Notes: generated by a model not told the origin, from the letters alone. A stretch of 64,000 bases of DNA from CPC320 sp002336405 (GCA_949372595.1 CASIAN010000010.1:1-64000); one strand, 5' to 3'. Positions 36,091 through 45,533 are shown, counted from the stretch's first letter. Translations and numbers: made by a program.

Positions 36091-36179
36091 ACTGTAAATC
36101 TAGAACGGATGTGACCATCTGTCCACAATGATGTGACCGTCGATGACGTGACGCAGCGCCGCTTTTACGCTATGGCATA

Positions 36180-36935
36180 ATGATGATGGTATTTGATATT
36201 CTTGATGCGTCCCTTTTACCCGCGATGGCAGTGGCCTTGTTGGCAGGGCTCCTGTCTTTTTTAAGCCCCTGTGTCCTGCCGATCGTACCGCCCTATCTGG
36301 CGTATATGAGCGGCATTTCTGTCACAGAATTGTCGGTCCGAAAAGACGGGCGTAACCGCGCTCTTATTCCGGCGGTGTTTTTTGTTTTGGGTCTGTCGAC
36401 CGTGTTCTTGCTGTTGGGATTTACGGCCTCTTACCTCGGTATGGTCTTTTTATCCTATCAAAACTGGTTCAACATCATTGCCGGTCTGACCGTTATGGTG
36501 CTCGGTGGGCATTTTGTGGGTATCTACCGCATTGCAATTTTCGACCGGGAATTGCGTGTTGATGCTGGTGATCGCGGTGGATCGGCGTTTGGGGCCTATA
36601 TCCTTGGATTGGCGTTTGCATTCGGCTGGACGCCTTGTATCGGGCCGCAACTCGGGGCGATTCTGTCCCTCGCTGCCTCTGAGGGCTCGATGCTGCGCGG
36701 GTCGGTTTTGCTGGCGATTTATGCCGCTGGACTTGGGGTGCCTTTTCTACTCGTTGCGGTGTATTTACCGCGTCTGGGTGGCTTGATGGGATGGATGAAA
36801 CGTCATACCGCACAGATCGAGCGCACGATGGGCTTGTTGTTGTGGACGGTGGGTCTGTTGATGATCACCGGCGGTTTTGCCTCTATGTCTTATTGGCTGC
36901 TTGAAACGTTTCCGGCTTTGGCAACGCTGGGATAA
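36180..36935 (+). CDS. ccdA: CcdA-type cytochrome c biogenesis/thiol-disulfide membrane protein
   Basis: Inner-membrane protein that passes reducing power from cytoplasmic thioredoxin to the periplasm for haem attachment to c-type cytochromes. It has 251 residues and about six membrane segments. The two redox cysteines lie in the first and fourth membrane regions: LSFLSPCVLPIVPPYLAYM and FAFGWTPCIGPQLGAIL, the standard CcdA/DsbD motifs. The start is one of three adjacent codons at 36180-36186 (MMM). An AT-rich stretch (36950-36990) follows, suggesting a new promoter for the next gene. Confidence 0.92.
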   Translation: MMMVFDILDASLLPAMAVALLAGLLSFLSPCVLPIVPPYLAYMSGISVTELSVRKDGRNRALIPAVFFVLGLSTVFLLLGFTASYLGMVFLSYQNWFNIIAGLTVMVLGGHFVGIYRIAIFDRELRVDAGDRGGSAFGAYILGLAFAFGWTPCIGPQLGAILSLAASEGSMLRGSVLLAIYAAGLGVPFLLVAVYLPRLGGLMGWMKRHTAQIERTMGLLLWTVGLLMITGGFASMSYWLLETFPALATLG

Positions 36936-37003
36936 TGCCTTAGAAAAGCTTTTATTCATTTTTAAACAATATTTATAATTTTAAAAAGTAAGATGGGTCG
37001 CGT

Positions 37004-38200
37004 GTGCAGGCAGTTCGCCGCAGATTGGTGTTGTATATTCCTGGCTATGACCCGGTGCCGCCGCGTCGGTACCGGGAGCTGTACCGCAGGCAATCGGCCA
37101 AACAGGCAGCAATTTCAGGGTTTGAGACGGCGCTGCGGCCCAAGCTGGGCAGCGGTAGGTTTGGATGGCACGTCGAGGCAGTTATCGACGGTCAGACGGT
37201 GAGGACCGATTTCGAGATCCTGCCGTGGTCAGATTTGGTGCGCAGCAGTATGGCGCAGGGCATTGTCGCGACCTACAGGCAATTGCTGTCGACAGTGTGG
37301 ATATATGTCGCAAGCGGGACGTTTTGGCGCTTGGCGCGTTTGCGCAAAGGCCCGGTTCTTGCTGCTCTTTATCCGATTGTTATGCTGATGCTGCAATTGG
37401 CGCTGGCCTTGGTTTTGGGCGCGGGGGTGGCGGCAGGGTTCTGGGGGCTAGTCTCACCGTGGCTTGCCCCACTTGGGGGGCTGGCAGTTGGCCTTGTTCT
37501 ACTGTTGTTTCGCCGGGAGGATGGTCGTATTTTTGCCTATTACCTGATGCATGATTTCGCTTTTTCGGCACAGGCAAAGGGTGCCTATCCCGCTGCACTT
37601 GAGGCGAGACTTGCTGAGTTTGCAAGGGCGGTGGCCGAGGGTCTGCAACGGGATGTGGACGAAGTGCTTGTGGTGGGTCATTCATCCGGTGCCTATTTGG
37701 CGGTATCGGTGCTTGCCGATGTACTGCGGGCAAGCCCGCTTTCCCCAGATGGCCCGGCGCTGAACTTTCTATCTTTGGGGCAGGTGGTGCCTATGGTATC
37801 GTTTCTGCCGAACGCGGTACGGTTGCGCGGCGATCTGCAATACTTGGCCGGTTGTGATCAACTTTCATGGGTGGATGTGACCGCGCTTGGGGATGTCTGC
37901 GCATTTGCATTGTGCGATCCGGTGGCTGTGACTGGTGTCTCCCCCGTTCCCCAGCACTGGCCCATAGTGTTTTCAGCTGCATTCAGCCAGACGCTGGCAC
38001 CCGCCCGCTGGCGACGTATACGGTGGCGGTTTCTAAGGGTGCATTTTCAATATATGTGCGCGTTTGATTCCCCCAATGATTATGATTATTTCCAAATTAC
38101 GGCCGGCCCACTGACCTTACGCCAACGCTATGGATCGCGGGCCTCTTCTCCGTCCTGTCTGACCAAGGCAGTTTCAAAATATACCGCAGTGACCCCATGA
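37004..38200 (+). CDS. Membrane protein with alpha/beta-hydrolase-like GHSSG motif
   Basis: An unrecognised 398-residue protein. It begins VRRRLVLYIPGYDPVPPRRY (a strand followed by GYDP, as in hydrolase N-termini). Two closely spaced membrane segments (about residues 118-168: LYPIVMLMLQLALALVLG and APLGGLAVGLVLLLF) follow. Then comes a soluble part with VLVVGHSSGAYLAVSVLA, matching the GxSxG nucleophile elbow of alpha/beta hydrolases. A candidate Asp/His triad cannot be fixed by eye. The GTG start is weakly supported. Its stop overlaps the ATG of the P450 gene (ATGA), so the pair is coupled and may act on the same lipid-like or hydrophobic substrate. Confidence 0.75.
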   Translation: MQAVRRRLVLYIPGYDPVPPRRYRELYRRQSAKQAAISGFETALRPKLGSGRFGWHVEAVIDGQTVRTDFEILPWSDLVRSSMAQGIVATYRQLLSTVWIYVASGTFWRLARLRKGPVLAALYPIVMLMLQLALALVLGAGVAAGFWGLVSPWLAPLGGLAVGLVLLLFRREDGRIFAYYLMHDFAFSAQAKGAYPAALEARLAEFARAVAEGLQRDVDEVLVVGHSSGAYLAVSVLADVLRASPLSPDGPALNFLSLGQVVPMVSFLPNAVRLRGDLQYLAGCDQLSWVDVTALGDVCAFALCDPVAVTGVSPVPQHWPIVFSAAFSQTLAPARWRRIRWRFLRVHFQYMCAFDSPNDYDYFQITAGPLTLRQRYGSRASSPSCLTKAVSKYTAVTP

Positions 38201-39621
38201 GCGTGCGTCCCCCCAGACCAGACCTGCCACCCAAACCTCAGGCACGCAAAGACAGCGTGTCGTTGTGGCAGTATTTGGCGTTGTTTAGGCGTGATATTCT
38301 TTCGGCGCAGCCTATGCGGCTTTATGGGGCGTGGATGGCTGAGTTTCGCACACCGTTTTTTCGATCGTATTTATTAAACCAACCTGAATTGATCAAACGT
38401 GTTTTGAAAACCCAGCCAGTGGCTTTCCCGAAATCTGATCGCATCGGCGCGGGCTTGCGTCCACTTTTGGGCAACAGCGTGTTTCTGACCAATGGTGCTG
38501 AGTGGCAGCGACAGCGGCGGATCATCGACCCGGCTTTTCAAAGTGTCGGGATAAGACAGGCCTTTCCAGCGATGTGGGCGGCGGGCCTGCAGGCCGTTGC
38601 GCGTCTACGTCCACATATAGGGCAAAAATCTCCGGTTGAAATTGAATTTGAGACCAGTCACCTAGCGGCGGATGTGATTTTTCGCACATTGTTTTCATTG
38701 CCAATCACAAACCAGATTGCAACGCAGATGTTCGAGCAGTTTAAAATCTATCAACGCAGTCAGCCCTTGCTTAATGCGGCTGCCTTTTTCGGATTTCCCC
38801 GTTGGTTTCCTCGATTTTTCCGAGGTGACACACGGCGCTCTGCCCGCTCAATACGGCGCCTGATTACCAAATTGACTAAGGAGCGGATGGATCAGATAAA
38901 GGCCGGAACCGCCCCGGACGATTTGGCAACCAAGATCATGACCCAGCGTGATCCCGAAACAGATGATCGGTTTTCGATTGAAGAAATGGTTGATCAGGTG
39001 GCGATATTTTTTCTTGCAGGCCATGAGACCAGCGCTTCGGCGTTGGCATGGGCGCTGTATCTGCTGGCCACACACCCCGACTGGCAGGAGCAGGTGGCCA
39101 AAGAGGCGGCAATCCTGACCGCGCCCGATTATGCGTCTGTGGCAAAATTAAAACTCAGCCGAGACGTGTTTCGCGAGACTTTACGCCTCTATCCACCAGT
39201 GCCGATGATGGTGCGCCAGTCAACCTGTCCAGTGACTTTCCGCAACCGCGAGATTGCGCCGGGCAGTCAGATGGTTGTCAGCCCCTGGCATCTGCACCGG
39301 CACACAAGGCTGTGGGATAATCCCGATGGGTTTGACCCAGCGCGCTGGCATACTGAGAACGGCAAAGCTTGCCAGCGCGACGCCTACATTCCGTTCTCGA
39401 CCGGTCCCCGGGTTTGTATCGGCGCTGGTTTTGCAATGGTTGAGGGGCCTTTGTTGTTGTCAATGTTGGTCAAAAATTTTCGGTTTGAAGCGCTGCCCCG
39501 GCACCGGCCAACGCCGGTTGCCCATTTGACCGTACGCTCAAAGTCGGGGATTTGGCTGAACATACATCCGCGCAGTGGTGAGTGTGGCGTGACGCCACCT
39601 GTTACAGAGGGCGAATTTTAA
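38197..39621 (+). CDS. Cytochrome P450
   Basis: Haem-thiolate monooxygenase of 474 residues. Signatures: I-helix oxygen-binding motif AIFFLAGHETSASAL, K-helix ExxR in FRETLRLYPPVP, PERF-like DPARW, and the haem loop FSTGPRVCIGAGFA with the Cys ligand. It lacks a membrane anchor, and its overall style recalls class CYP enzymes acting on fatty acids or terpenes, but no family number can be given. Redox partners (ferredoxin, reductase) are not nearby. It is translated coupled to the hydrolase-like gene. Its 3' end overlaps the convergent CorC gene by 20 bases. Confidence 0.93.
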   Translation: MSVRPPRPDLPPKPQARKDSVSLWQYLALFRRDILSAQPMRLYGAWMAEFRTPFFRSYLLNQPELIKRVLKTQPVAFPKSDRIGAGLRPLLGNSVFLTNGAEWQRQRRIIDPAFQSVGIRQAFPAMWAAGLQAVARLRPHIGQKSPVEIEFETSHLAADVIFRTLFSLPITNQIATQMFEQFKIYQRSQPLLNAAAFFGFPRWFPRFFRGDTRRSARSIRRLITKLTKERMDQIKAGTAPDDLATKIMTQRDPETDDRFSIEEMVDQVAIFFLAGHETSASALAWALYLLATHPDWQEQVAKEAAILTAPDYASVAKLKLSRDVFRETLRLYPPVPMMVRQSTCPVTFRNREIAPGSQMVVSPWHLHRHTRLWDNPDGFDPARWHTENGKACQRDAYIPFSTGPRVCIGAGFAMVEGPLLLSMLVKNFRFEALPRHRPTPVAHLTVRSKSGIWLNIHPRSGECGVTPPVTEGEF

Positions 39622-40909
39622 GCTCAGTAATGCGGTTGGCAAAGCGGGCTTGAACTTCAAAGCGAAATCCGTGAAACAAAAACACCTGCCCAACGGTAGG
39701 GATCATCTGCGCCTCATGGATGACCAATCCCGCAACGGTGTTGGCCTCCTCATCGGGCAGCGACCAATCCTTGGCGCGGTTTAGGTCACGGATCGTCATC
39801 GCCCCGTCAACAACGACATGCCCGTCATCAGATGGCGTCAGACTCTGGTCTTGTGCGGGATCAAACTCGTCAGTGATTTCGCCGACGATCTCTTCAAGAA
39901 TATCCTCCAGTGTAATCAACCCTTCGAGCGATCCATATTCATCGACCACCAGCGCAAAGTGGCTTCGGCGTTCCAAAAATTGCCGCATCTGATCGTCAAG
40001 CGCCGTGGTGTCCGGCACGAAGTAAGGCTTAATGGCCACATCACCAATATTAAAGTCCTGCAGGGCGGCAACAGCAGTTTCAGGGTCTTCCATCAACGCA
40101 TACATCGCCCGCAGCAGATTTTTTGCATGCACAACGCCAATAATATTTTCTGGATCATCGCGGTACATCGGCAAACGTGTGTAACTGCTTGACAGACATT
40201 GTTTTAAAATTTCTGCTGGCGGGTCATTGGCGTCGATCATCTCAATACCCGATCGATGCAGCATGACCTCTTCAACGGTCCGTTCGGACAGGTCAAGCGC
40301 CCCAAGAATACGGTCGCGATCCTCTTTTTCCACTACGCCTTCCGAATGTCCCAGATTAAGCGCACCGGCGATTTCTTCACGGACGGCAAGCACTTGACTG
40401 TCGGGGTCGGTCACCACACCAAAAATGCGCAGCACCCCTCGCACGAGCCAGCGTACCGCTGCGACGATGGGCGAAAATAACGCGATGACGACGCCGATGA
40501 TGGGGGCGGTGCGGGCGGCGGCTACCTCGGCATTGGTGATTGCATAGGTCTTGGGCAACACTTCGGCAAACACCAACACCAGTACCGTCATGACCAAAGT
40601 GGCCAACGCAACGCCGCTTTCTCCCAGCAGGCTGGTAAACAGGGCCGTTGCCAGTGAGGTAGCGAGGATATTGACCAGATTATTTCCCAGCAAGACTGAG
40701 CCAATCAGCCGTTCGTTATCTTCGGTGATTTCAAGCGCGCGCCGCGCACCAACACTGCCTTTGTCGGCCTGGGCGTGCAGCTTGCCCCGAGAGGCGGCTG
40801 TCAGAGCGGTTTCGCTACCGGAAAAAAATGCTGAGAGCACCAGCAACAGCAAAATCGCGCCCACCGTCGTCCAAAACGCAAGATCAAAATCTGTTTGAGC
40901 CAAGTCCAT
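39602..40909 (-). CDS. CorC/HlyC-family transporter-associated protein (DUF21-CBS)
   Basis: A 435-residue inner-membrane protein of the CNNM/CorC class, linked to magnesium and cobalt homeostasis. The N-terminal DUF21 region has about four membrane segments (FWTTVGAILLLLVLSAFFSG, SETALTAASRGKL). It is followed by two CBS domains (RSGIEMIDANDPPAEIL to the region ending FALVVDEYGSLEGLITLED) and a C-terminal CorC_HlyC domain (TVAGLVIHEAQMIPTVGQV). I chose the ATG at 40909 (MDLAQTDFDLAF) because the first membrane segment follows directly; 24 residues upstream are not family-like. It is transcribed toward the P450 gene. Confidence 0.9.
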   Translation of the reverse strand: MDLAQTDFDLAFWTTVGAILLLLVLSAFFSGSETALTAASRGKLHAQADKGSVGARRALEITEDNERLIGSVLLGNNLVNILATSLATALFTSLLGESGVALATLVMTVLVLVFAEVLPKTYAITNAEVAAARTAPIIGVVIALFSPIVAAVRWLVRGVLRIFGVVTDPDSQVLAVREEIAGALNLGHSEGVVEKEDRDRILGALDLSERTVEEVMLHRSGIEMIDANDPPAEILKQCLSSSYTRLPMYRDDPENIIGVVHAKNLLRAMYALMEDPETAVAALQDFNIGDVAIKPYFVPDTTALDDQMRQFLERRSHFALVVDEYGSLEGLITLEDILEEIVGEITDEFDPAQDQSLTPSDDGHVVVDGAMTIRDLNRAKDWSLPDEEANTVAGLVIHEAQMIPTVGQVFLFHGFRFEVQARFANRITELKIRPL

Positions 40910-41053
40910 CGACAGAGGTATCCTATTTTCTAACCCGCACGTACCGGCATATTGAGCAGCGTGGGCTAATTTACAAGTCATAGCAGACGGTTGTCGTCTG
41001 CTTTCGATAGATTCTAGCTGCCATAGCAGCCGGATGTGGTTTGATTGCCGGTT

Positions 41054-42001
41054 TTAGCGTGTGTCGGATGCGCGAGACAACGGGTGATGATCCAAGACCA
41101 AAGACCGCAATCGCGCCTCAAGCACATGGGTATAGATCTCGGTTGTCGCGATATCTGCGTGGCCCAGCAGGGTTTGTATCGACCGCAAGTCCGCTCCATT
41201 GGCCAGCAAATGGGTGGCAAAGGCGTGCCGCAGTGTATGTGGGGTGACGCTGTTGGGGGGCAGACCAGCTCCGTTTGCAAGAGTTTTAATTAAGCCGAAA
41301 AACCAATGCCGTGTCAGATGGCCCAATTTGCCATGGGACGGGAACAAAAACCTTGATCCCGGTGCGCCCTTGGTTTTTTTCGCCACCTCGTCGCGGTCGC
41401 GGATAACCAGCCAAGCTGCCAGTTCTTTGCGGGCTGGTGGGGACAGGGGCACCAGACGTTCCTTATCGCCTTTGCCCCGCACCAAAAGTAATCTCGGATC
41501 GCCACGCGCCGCCAAAATCGGCAGTGACATCAACTCGGTGACCCGCATGCCAGTGGCATAGAGCAGTTGCATCAGACAGATGTTGCGCTGGCGATCCTGC
41601 GCCGTTTTACCGCAGCGCTCGGCTGCGGCCAGCAACTGATCCACATCAGTGGTGCTTAGAACCTTTGGTAAGCGTTTGTCGCGCCCAGGGCCAGCGATCT
41701 GCAGCGAAGGGTTGTCTTCGCGCCAGCCCTCAAGATAGGCAAAACGGTACAATTGCTTAATGGCCGAAAGCCGCCGCGCCCGTGTGGTTTTCGCAAGTCC
41801 GGCGATATCACAGTCGATGAGATAGGCTTCAATGTCAGATTGCGTGACCGCGTCAAAAGTGGTTCTGGCCGGAACTAAAAAGGCCTTGAAACCAGCAAGG
41901 TCGCGCAGATAGGCAAGTTGTGAATTATGTGCGAGCCCCTGTTCCGCAGTTTTTGCGTCTAAAAACAACTCAATCCAGCGGTCATCGGTCCTTGGGATCA
42001 T
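41054..42001 (-). CDS. xerD: Site-specific tyrosine recombinase XerD
   Basis: Chromosome dimer resolution recombinase acting with XerC at dif. The 315 residues contain a SAM-like N-terminal domain (LAHNSQLAYLRDLAGFKAFL) and all catalytic residues: Arg in YATGMRVTELMSL, Lys in VRGKGDKERLVPL, His and Arg in TPHTLRHAFATHLL, His in LLGHADIATTEIYTH and Tyr in the latter. It is the last gene of an operon with two upstream unknown genes, and its location next to aroK is the usual place in Rhodobacterales. Unlike the island integrase at the left end this is a core gene. Confidence 0.93.
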   Translation of the reverse strand: MIPRTDDRWIELFLDAKTAEQGLAHNSQLAYLRDLAGFKAFLVPARTTFDAVTQSDIEAYLIDCDIAGLAKTTRARRLSAIKQLYRFAYLEGWREDNPSLQIAGPGRDKRLPKVLSTTDVDQLLAAAERCGKTAQDRQRNICLMQLLYATGMRVTELMSLPILAARGDPRLLLVRGKGDKERLVPLSPPARKELAAWLVIRDRDEVAKKTKGAPGSRFLFPSHGKLGHLTRHWFFGLIKTLANGAGLPPNSVTPHTLRHAFATHLLANGADLRSIQTLLGHADIATTEIYTHVLEARLRSLVLDHHPLSRASDTR

Positions 42002-43527
42002 TTGAGTATCAACAGTTGTAACGCGGCACTGTGAGCAGTGGTATTGAGCCCGACCTCTTGCAGCGTCGCCAAAGCCTCCGATAACTGCTGTGAATCACCC
42101 GCAGCACCATAGCTGAACGCGGCAATACAGCGTAAAATAACCTCTCCTAGGCGTCTTTGGTCCAACAAAGTTCGCAGCCTTGCGGGTATAGGTTGCGAGG
42201 TGAAGCCCCTTAGCACTGCCGCGCTTGTGTCATTAAAGGGCCTGTGCTGGGCAAGGGTGCCTTGCGCCAATGCGGTTAAAAACCTGTCTTCATCGTCGCG
42301 CAAAGGGCGAAACTGTGCAGCAGTTTGATAGATTGGCGCCAGCATTTGTATATCAAATCGCAGTCGGTCGGTGGTTTGGCTTGAGGGTTGTTCCATCAAA
42401 ATGCGGCCAAACATCCTTGCAAAACCGACCGCCAGACCGGCATCGGTCATCTGCGTCCAAATCTCAGCCAATGTGGCCTCTACCTCGCGCGGAGTACCAG
42501 AAGTCAAAGCCTGATCAAAGCGTTGCAAACTTGCAACCCGATCCCAAACACCGCCAGACGCGGCAGGCAGACGCGCTGTATATATGCCCAGTAGCTGATT
42601 TTCAGATAGGGCGCCAGATTTAACCAGCCGTTCCGCGGCTTCCAACTGCGCCTTCCAACCGCTGTTGCCCGACAGATCAGCAATCGCAAAAGACACAGGC
42701 AAAGATGCTGTTTGCAACGGGCTTCCAATTGCCTCAAAAAGTCTGAACTCAAGTGGGCTAGGCGCTGTGCTTGGTGCGGGTGGCACTGTGCTTTCGGCAA
42801 GATCTGGGTTTAGAAATAAATCCAGCAGCAGTGCAGTGCGCGGCTCAATTTCACCGAGCGCGATGGCATTCTCTAATATAAACGAGGCAAGAGCCCAATC
42901 ACCGTTACGGACATGGCAAAATATCCTAACCGTATATTGAGGTTCGAGGGTCGGTTTGGTTAGCACATCGCGACAGGCAGGATCGGTTTTGTCTGCCAAA
43001 AGTGCAAGATCAAAGGTCCGTACAAACAGGGCAGGGTCTTGGGATCCCGCCCGCTCAACCAGCGCAAGCGCGGGTTCAATCGCGCCAATTTCAATCAGTT
43101 TATCGACGCGGGCTAGCAGAATGCTAATGCCCGGTTCGACATTTTTAGGTGGATCGGTTTCAGCCAGTAGAAGCGTCAGCAACAACGCCTGCATCGCCGG
43201 ATTGTCACCAACCTCTAAATTGCGGATTAATCTTGCCAAAAGCTCTGGCGGGCTGTTGACCCATAAATCTCCGGGAAAGCCGGTAACATAGCTGGGAAGT
43301 AAGCCGACCGCTTCGGGAGAGAGGCGGCTCAACGGGCTGACGCTGATCATTGAGCGGTGTTCAGCCGTCTGGTAGGGACGGGCGATATCGACGATTTTGC
43401 TGGCGGGTTTCACTGGATCTGCCACGATCGGCGGCTCGGAGGTCTGAAGCCATTCAATGGCGGACAATGGCGGGCCAGCGAAGGCCTCAGAAGATAAAAC
43501 AATAAGCAGCAGCCATATTTTATTCAT
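41998..43527 (-). CDS. Uncharacterised exported helical-repeat protein
   Basis: A 509-residue protein with an N-terminal signal sequence (KIWLLLIVLSSEAFA, cleavage expected after AFA) and a long alpha-helical region that looks like TPR-type repeats (for example KLIEIGAIEPALALVERAG, QLEAAERLVKSGALSENQLL). I recognise no enzyme motif. Its stop overlaps the xerD start, and its start overlaps the preceding 49-codon gene by 8 bases, so the three form one tightly packed operon. Its conservation beside xerD in related genomes is my recollection. A periplasmic scaffold or envelope role is possible but not shown. Confidence 0.8.
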   Translation of the reverse strand: MNKIWLLLIVLSSEAFAGPPLSAIEWLQTSEPPIVADPVKPASKIVDIARPYQTAEHRSMISVSPLSRLSPEAVGLLPSYVTGFPGDLWVNSPPELLARLIRNLEVGDNPAMQALLLTLLLAETDPPKNVEPGISILLARVDKLIEIGAIEPALALVERAGSQDPALFVRTFDLALLADKTDPACRDVLTKPTLEPQYTVRIFCHVRNGDWALASFILENAIALGEIEPRTALLLDLFLNPDLAESTVPPAPSTAPSPLEFRLFEAIGSPLQTASLPVSFAIADLSGNSGWKAQLEAAERLVKSGALSENQLLGIYTARLPAASGGVWDRVASLQRFDQALTSGTPREVEATLAEIWTQMTDAGLAVGFARMFGRILMEQPSSQTTDRLRFDIQMLAPIYQTAAQFRPLRDDEDRFLTALAQGTLAQHRPFNDTSAAVLRGFTSQPIPARLRTLLDQRRLGEVILRCIAAFSYGAAGDSQQLSEALATLQEVGLNTTAHSAALQLLILK

Positions 43528-43669
43528 CGGTCAACGTAACTGGCACGCGAATCTCTTCTTGTTGCGGTGCAAAATCAGCACCGAAGTAGGGCCCAATATA
43601 GGCGTAGCCAACAAGCAACACCAAGGCAGTGACAGCCATATATAAAAGCCATTTCACGAGACGCTGCAT
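43520..43669 (-). CDS. Small single-pass membrane protein (49 aa)
   Basis: A short protein starting at 43669 with a strong binding site (GGAGGAACG). It has one hydrophobic helix (VKWLLYMAVTALVLLVGYAY) followed by an acidic, probably periplasmic tail (QQEEIRVPVTLTDE). Its last codons overlap the start of the exported repeat protein, and it is the first gene of the xerD operon, divergent from aroK across about 120 bases. A longer frame from 43723 adds a non-membrane stretch without a ribosome binding site. Confidence 0.7.
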   Translation of the reverse strand: MQRLVKWLLYMAVTALVLLVGYAYIGPYFGADFAPQQEEIRVPVTLTDE

Positions 43670-43788
43670 CGTTCCTCCAATCTTTCCCCTGACAGCATAC
43701 AGCATTTCGGTATGGTGTTTCACCTAAATTCACGTCATGCAGGCGCTAGACTTGATTTTTCTCGGCGGTTTGCCGAAATACGGTGTAA

Positions 43789-44337
43789 ATGCGCTATCGA
43801 CTAAAAAAAACAGTGGCTCTTGTGGGCATGATGGGGGCCGGTAAGACGGCGATTGGCAAGGCCTTGGCAAATCTCCTTTCGGTACCGTTTCTTGATTCGG
43901 ATGCTGAGATAGAATCTGCCTCCAATATGGCTATTTCCGAAATATTTGCACGAGATGGCGAGCTGTTTTTTCGGGCCAAGGAAACGCAAGTTCTGGCGCG
44001 CCTTTTGGACAATACGACCTGTGTTCTATCCACCGGTGGTGGGGCATTTTTGACGCCACAAAATCGTGATCTTATGTCGGCAAAGGCGGTATCGTTGTTT
44101 CTGGAAGTAGAACCAGATTTGCTGTGGGCTCGGGTTAGACTAAAGTCTGGCCGCCCTTTGTTGCAGACGCCAAACCCGTATGAAACACTGAAAGACATGC
44201 TTGCTCAACGTGGTCCGGTTTATGCCTTAGCTGATTTGACGGTTCCGGCCGCACCTTCCGTGTCGATCGACCAGATGGCCGAACGGGTCTTGGCCTGCTT
44301 ACTGGAGCGGTCAGATATTTTAGAAAAGGTGACGTGA
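43789..44337 (+). CDS. aroK: Shikimate kinase
   Basis: Phosphorylates shikimate with ATP in aromatic amino-acid synthesis. The 182 residues contain Walker A GMMGAGKTAIGKALA, the shikimate-binding DSDAEIE and Arg of FFRAKETQ, the GGGAF motif (STGGGAFLTP) and the lid region (RLKSGRPLLQTPNPYETL). The ATG at 43789 is 8 codons ahead of the P-loop strand, giving a usual N-terminus. Its stop overlaps the aroB start (GTGATGA), so the two pathway genes are coupled. Confidence 0.94.
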   Translation: MRYRLKKTVALVGMMGAGKTAIGKALANLLSVPFLDSDAEIESASNMAISEIFARDGELFFRAKETQVLARLLDNTTCVLSTGGGAFLTPQNRDLMSAKAVSLFLEVEPDLLWARVRLKSGRPLLQTPNPYETLKDMLAQRGPVYALADLTVPAAPSVSIDQMAERVLACLLERSDILEKVT

Positions 44338-45452
44338 TGAAAATCGTCAAAGTTGATTTGAAAACGCGCAGCTATGATATTCACATCGGACCCGATCTTT
44401 TGATAGAGTCCGGTGCTTATATTGCGCCGCTATTGCGCCGAGCTCGGGTCGCTGTTGTCACCGATAGTAACGTGGCCGAATTGCATTTGGCGGCGCTGCG
44501 CACGGGCTTGTCGGCGGCCAATATCGAAATGGTGGCCCTGACACTGCCAGCGGGAGAACGGACAAAAAACTGGCAGGTCTTGGGGCAGACCGTTGAATGG
44601 TTGCTGGATCAAAAGATTGAGCGCAATGATATTGTGATTGCGCTTGGTGGCGGTGTGATTGGTGATCTGGTCGGGTTTGCCGCAGCTATCTTGCGCCGTG
44701 GTGTTCAATTTGTTCAAATTCCGACATCGCTTTTGGCACAGGTCGACAGCTCGGTTGGCGGCAAGACCGGAATCAACGCGCCGCAGGGCAAAAATCTAAT
44801 TGGGTCCTTTCACCAGCCAGCGATGGTGCTGGCGGACATCACAGTCCTAGAGACGCTTAAGCAGCGCGATTTCATCGCCGGTTATGGCGAGGTGGTCAAA
44901 TACGGGCTGTTGGGGGATTGGGAATTTTTCAACTGGCTCGAGAGGAACGGCGCTGCACTGGCCGCAGGGGATCAAACGGCAAGAATCACGGCGGTAAAAC
45001 GAGCCTGTGAAATGAAAGCTGCGATCGTAGAACGTGATGAGACTGAGCAGGGCGAGCGTGCGTTGCTTAATTTGGGTCATACCTTTTGTCACGCGCTTGA
45101 GGCGGCAACCGGCTATTCTGATCGACTATTGCACGGGGAAGGGGTGGCGATCGGATGTGCGCTTGCCTTTGAATTGTCAGCGCGCCTTGGGCTTTGCGCT
45201 CAAGAAGACCCGAGCCGGGTCAGGGCGCATCTCAAAGCAATGAACATGAAAACCGATCTGGCCGATATTGATGGTGATTTGCCAGATGCCGCGGCCCTTT
45301 TAGCCTTGATGGGGCAAGATAAAAAAGTCGTTGATGGCCAGTTGAATTTCATACTGGCAAGCGCAATTGGCACGAGTCTCATCACATCCGACGTGCCCAA
45401 GGAAAGTGTACTCGGTTTATTGGAAGATGCTTTGCGGCACAAAAATCAGTAA
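44337..45452 (+). CDS. aroB: 3-dehydroquinate synthase
   Basis: NAD and metal-dependent enzyme that closes DAHP into 3-dehydroquinate, the second step of the shikimate pathway. The 371 residues contain the NAD-binding VALGGGVIGDLVGFAA motif, DSSVGGKTGINAPQGKN, and the metal ligands in FIAGYGEVVKYG (Glu), LLNLGHTFCHALEAATGY (His) and LLHGEGVAIGCALA (His). The ATG at 44337 is preferred to the GTG three bases earlier. A hairpin follows about 50 bases downstream. Confidence 0.95.
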   Translation: MKIVKVDLKTRSYDIHIGPDLLIESGAYIAPLLRRARVAVVTDSNVAELHLAALRTGLSAANIEMVALTLPAGERTKNWQVLGQTVEWLLDQKIERNDIVIALGGGVIGDLVGFAAAILRRGVQFVQIPTSLLAQVDSSVGGKTGINAPQGKNLIGSFHQPAMVLADITVLETLKQRDFIAGYGEVVKYGLLGDWEFFNWLERNGAALAAGDQTARITAVKRACEMKAAIVERDETEQGERALLNLGHTFCHALEAATGYSDRLLHGEGVAIGCALAFELSARLGLCAQEDPSRVRAHLKAMNMKTDLADIDGDLPDAAALLALMGQDKKVVDGQLNFILASAIGTSLITSDVPKESVLGLLEDALRHKNQ

Positions 45453-45502
45453 ACCAGCGCCCTATTCGCAAAGGCTCAAAGCCCTGTCTCAAAAATCAAA
45501 AC

Positions 45503-45533
45503 GGCGACAGCCCGCCCGTTTGCTGCTGTCGCC
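45503..45533 (-). terminator. Intrinsic terminator between aroB and ssb
   Basis: GGCGACAGC (45503-45511) and GCTGTCGCC (45525-45533) form a perfect 9-base stem. On the minus strand the stem is followed by GTTTTGATTTTTGAG, so it mainly serves ssb. Confidence 0.7.

Noticed and set aside
41054..42001. xerD considered as a mobile-element integrase
   Set aside because: Its neighbours, composition and complete catalytic residues fit the core XerD gene, which lies beside aroK in this group.
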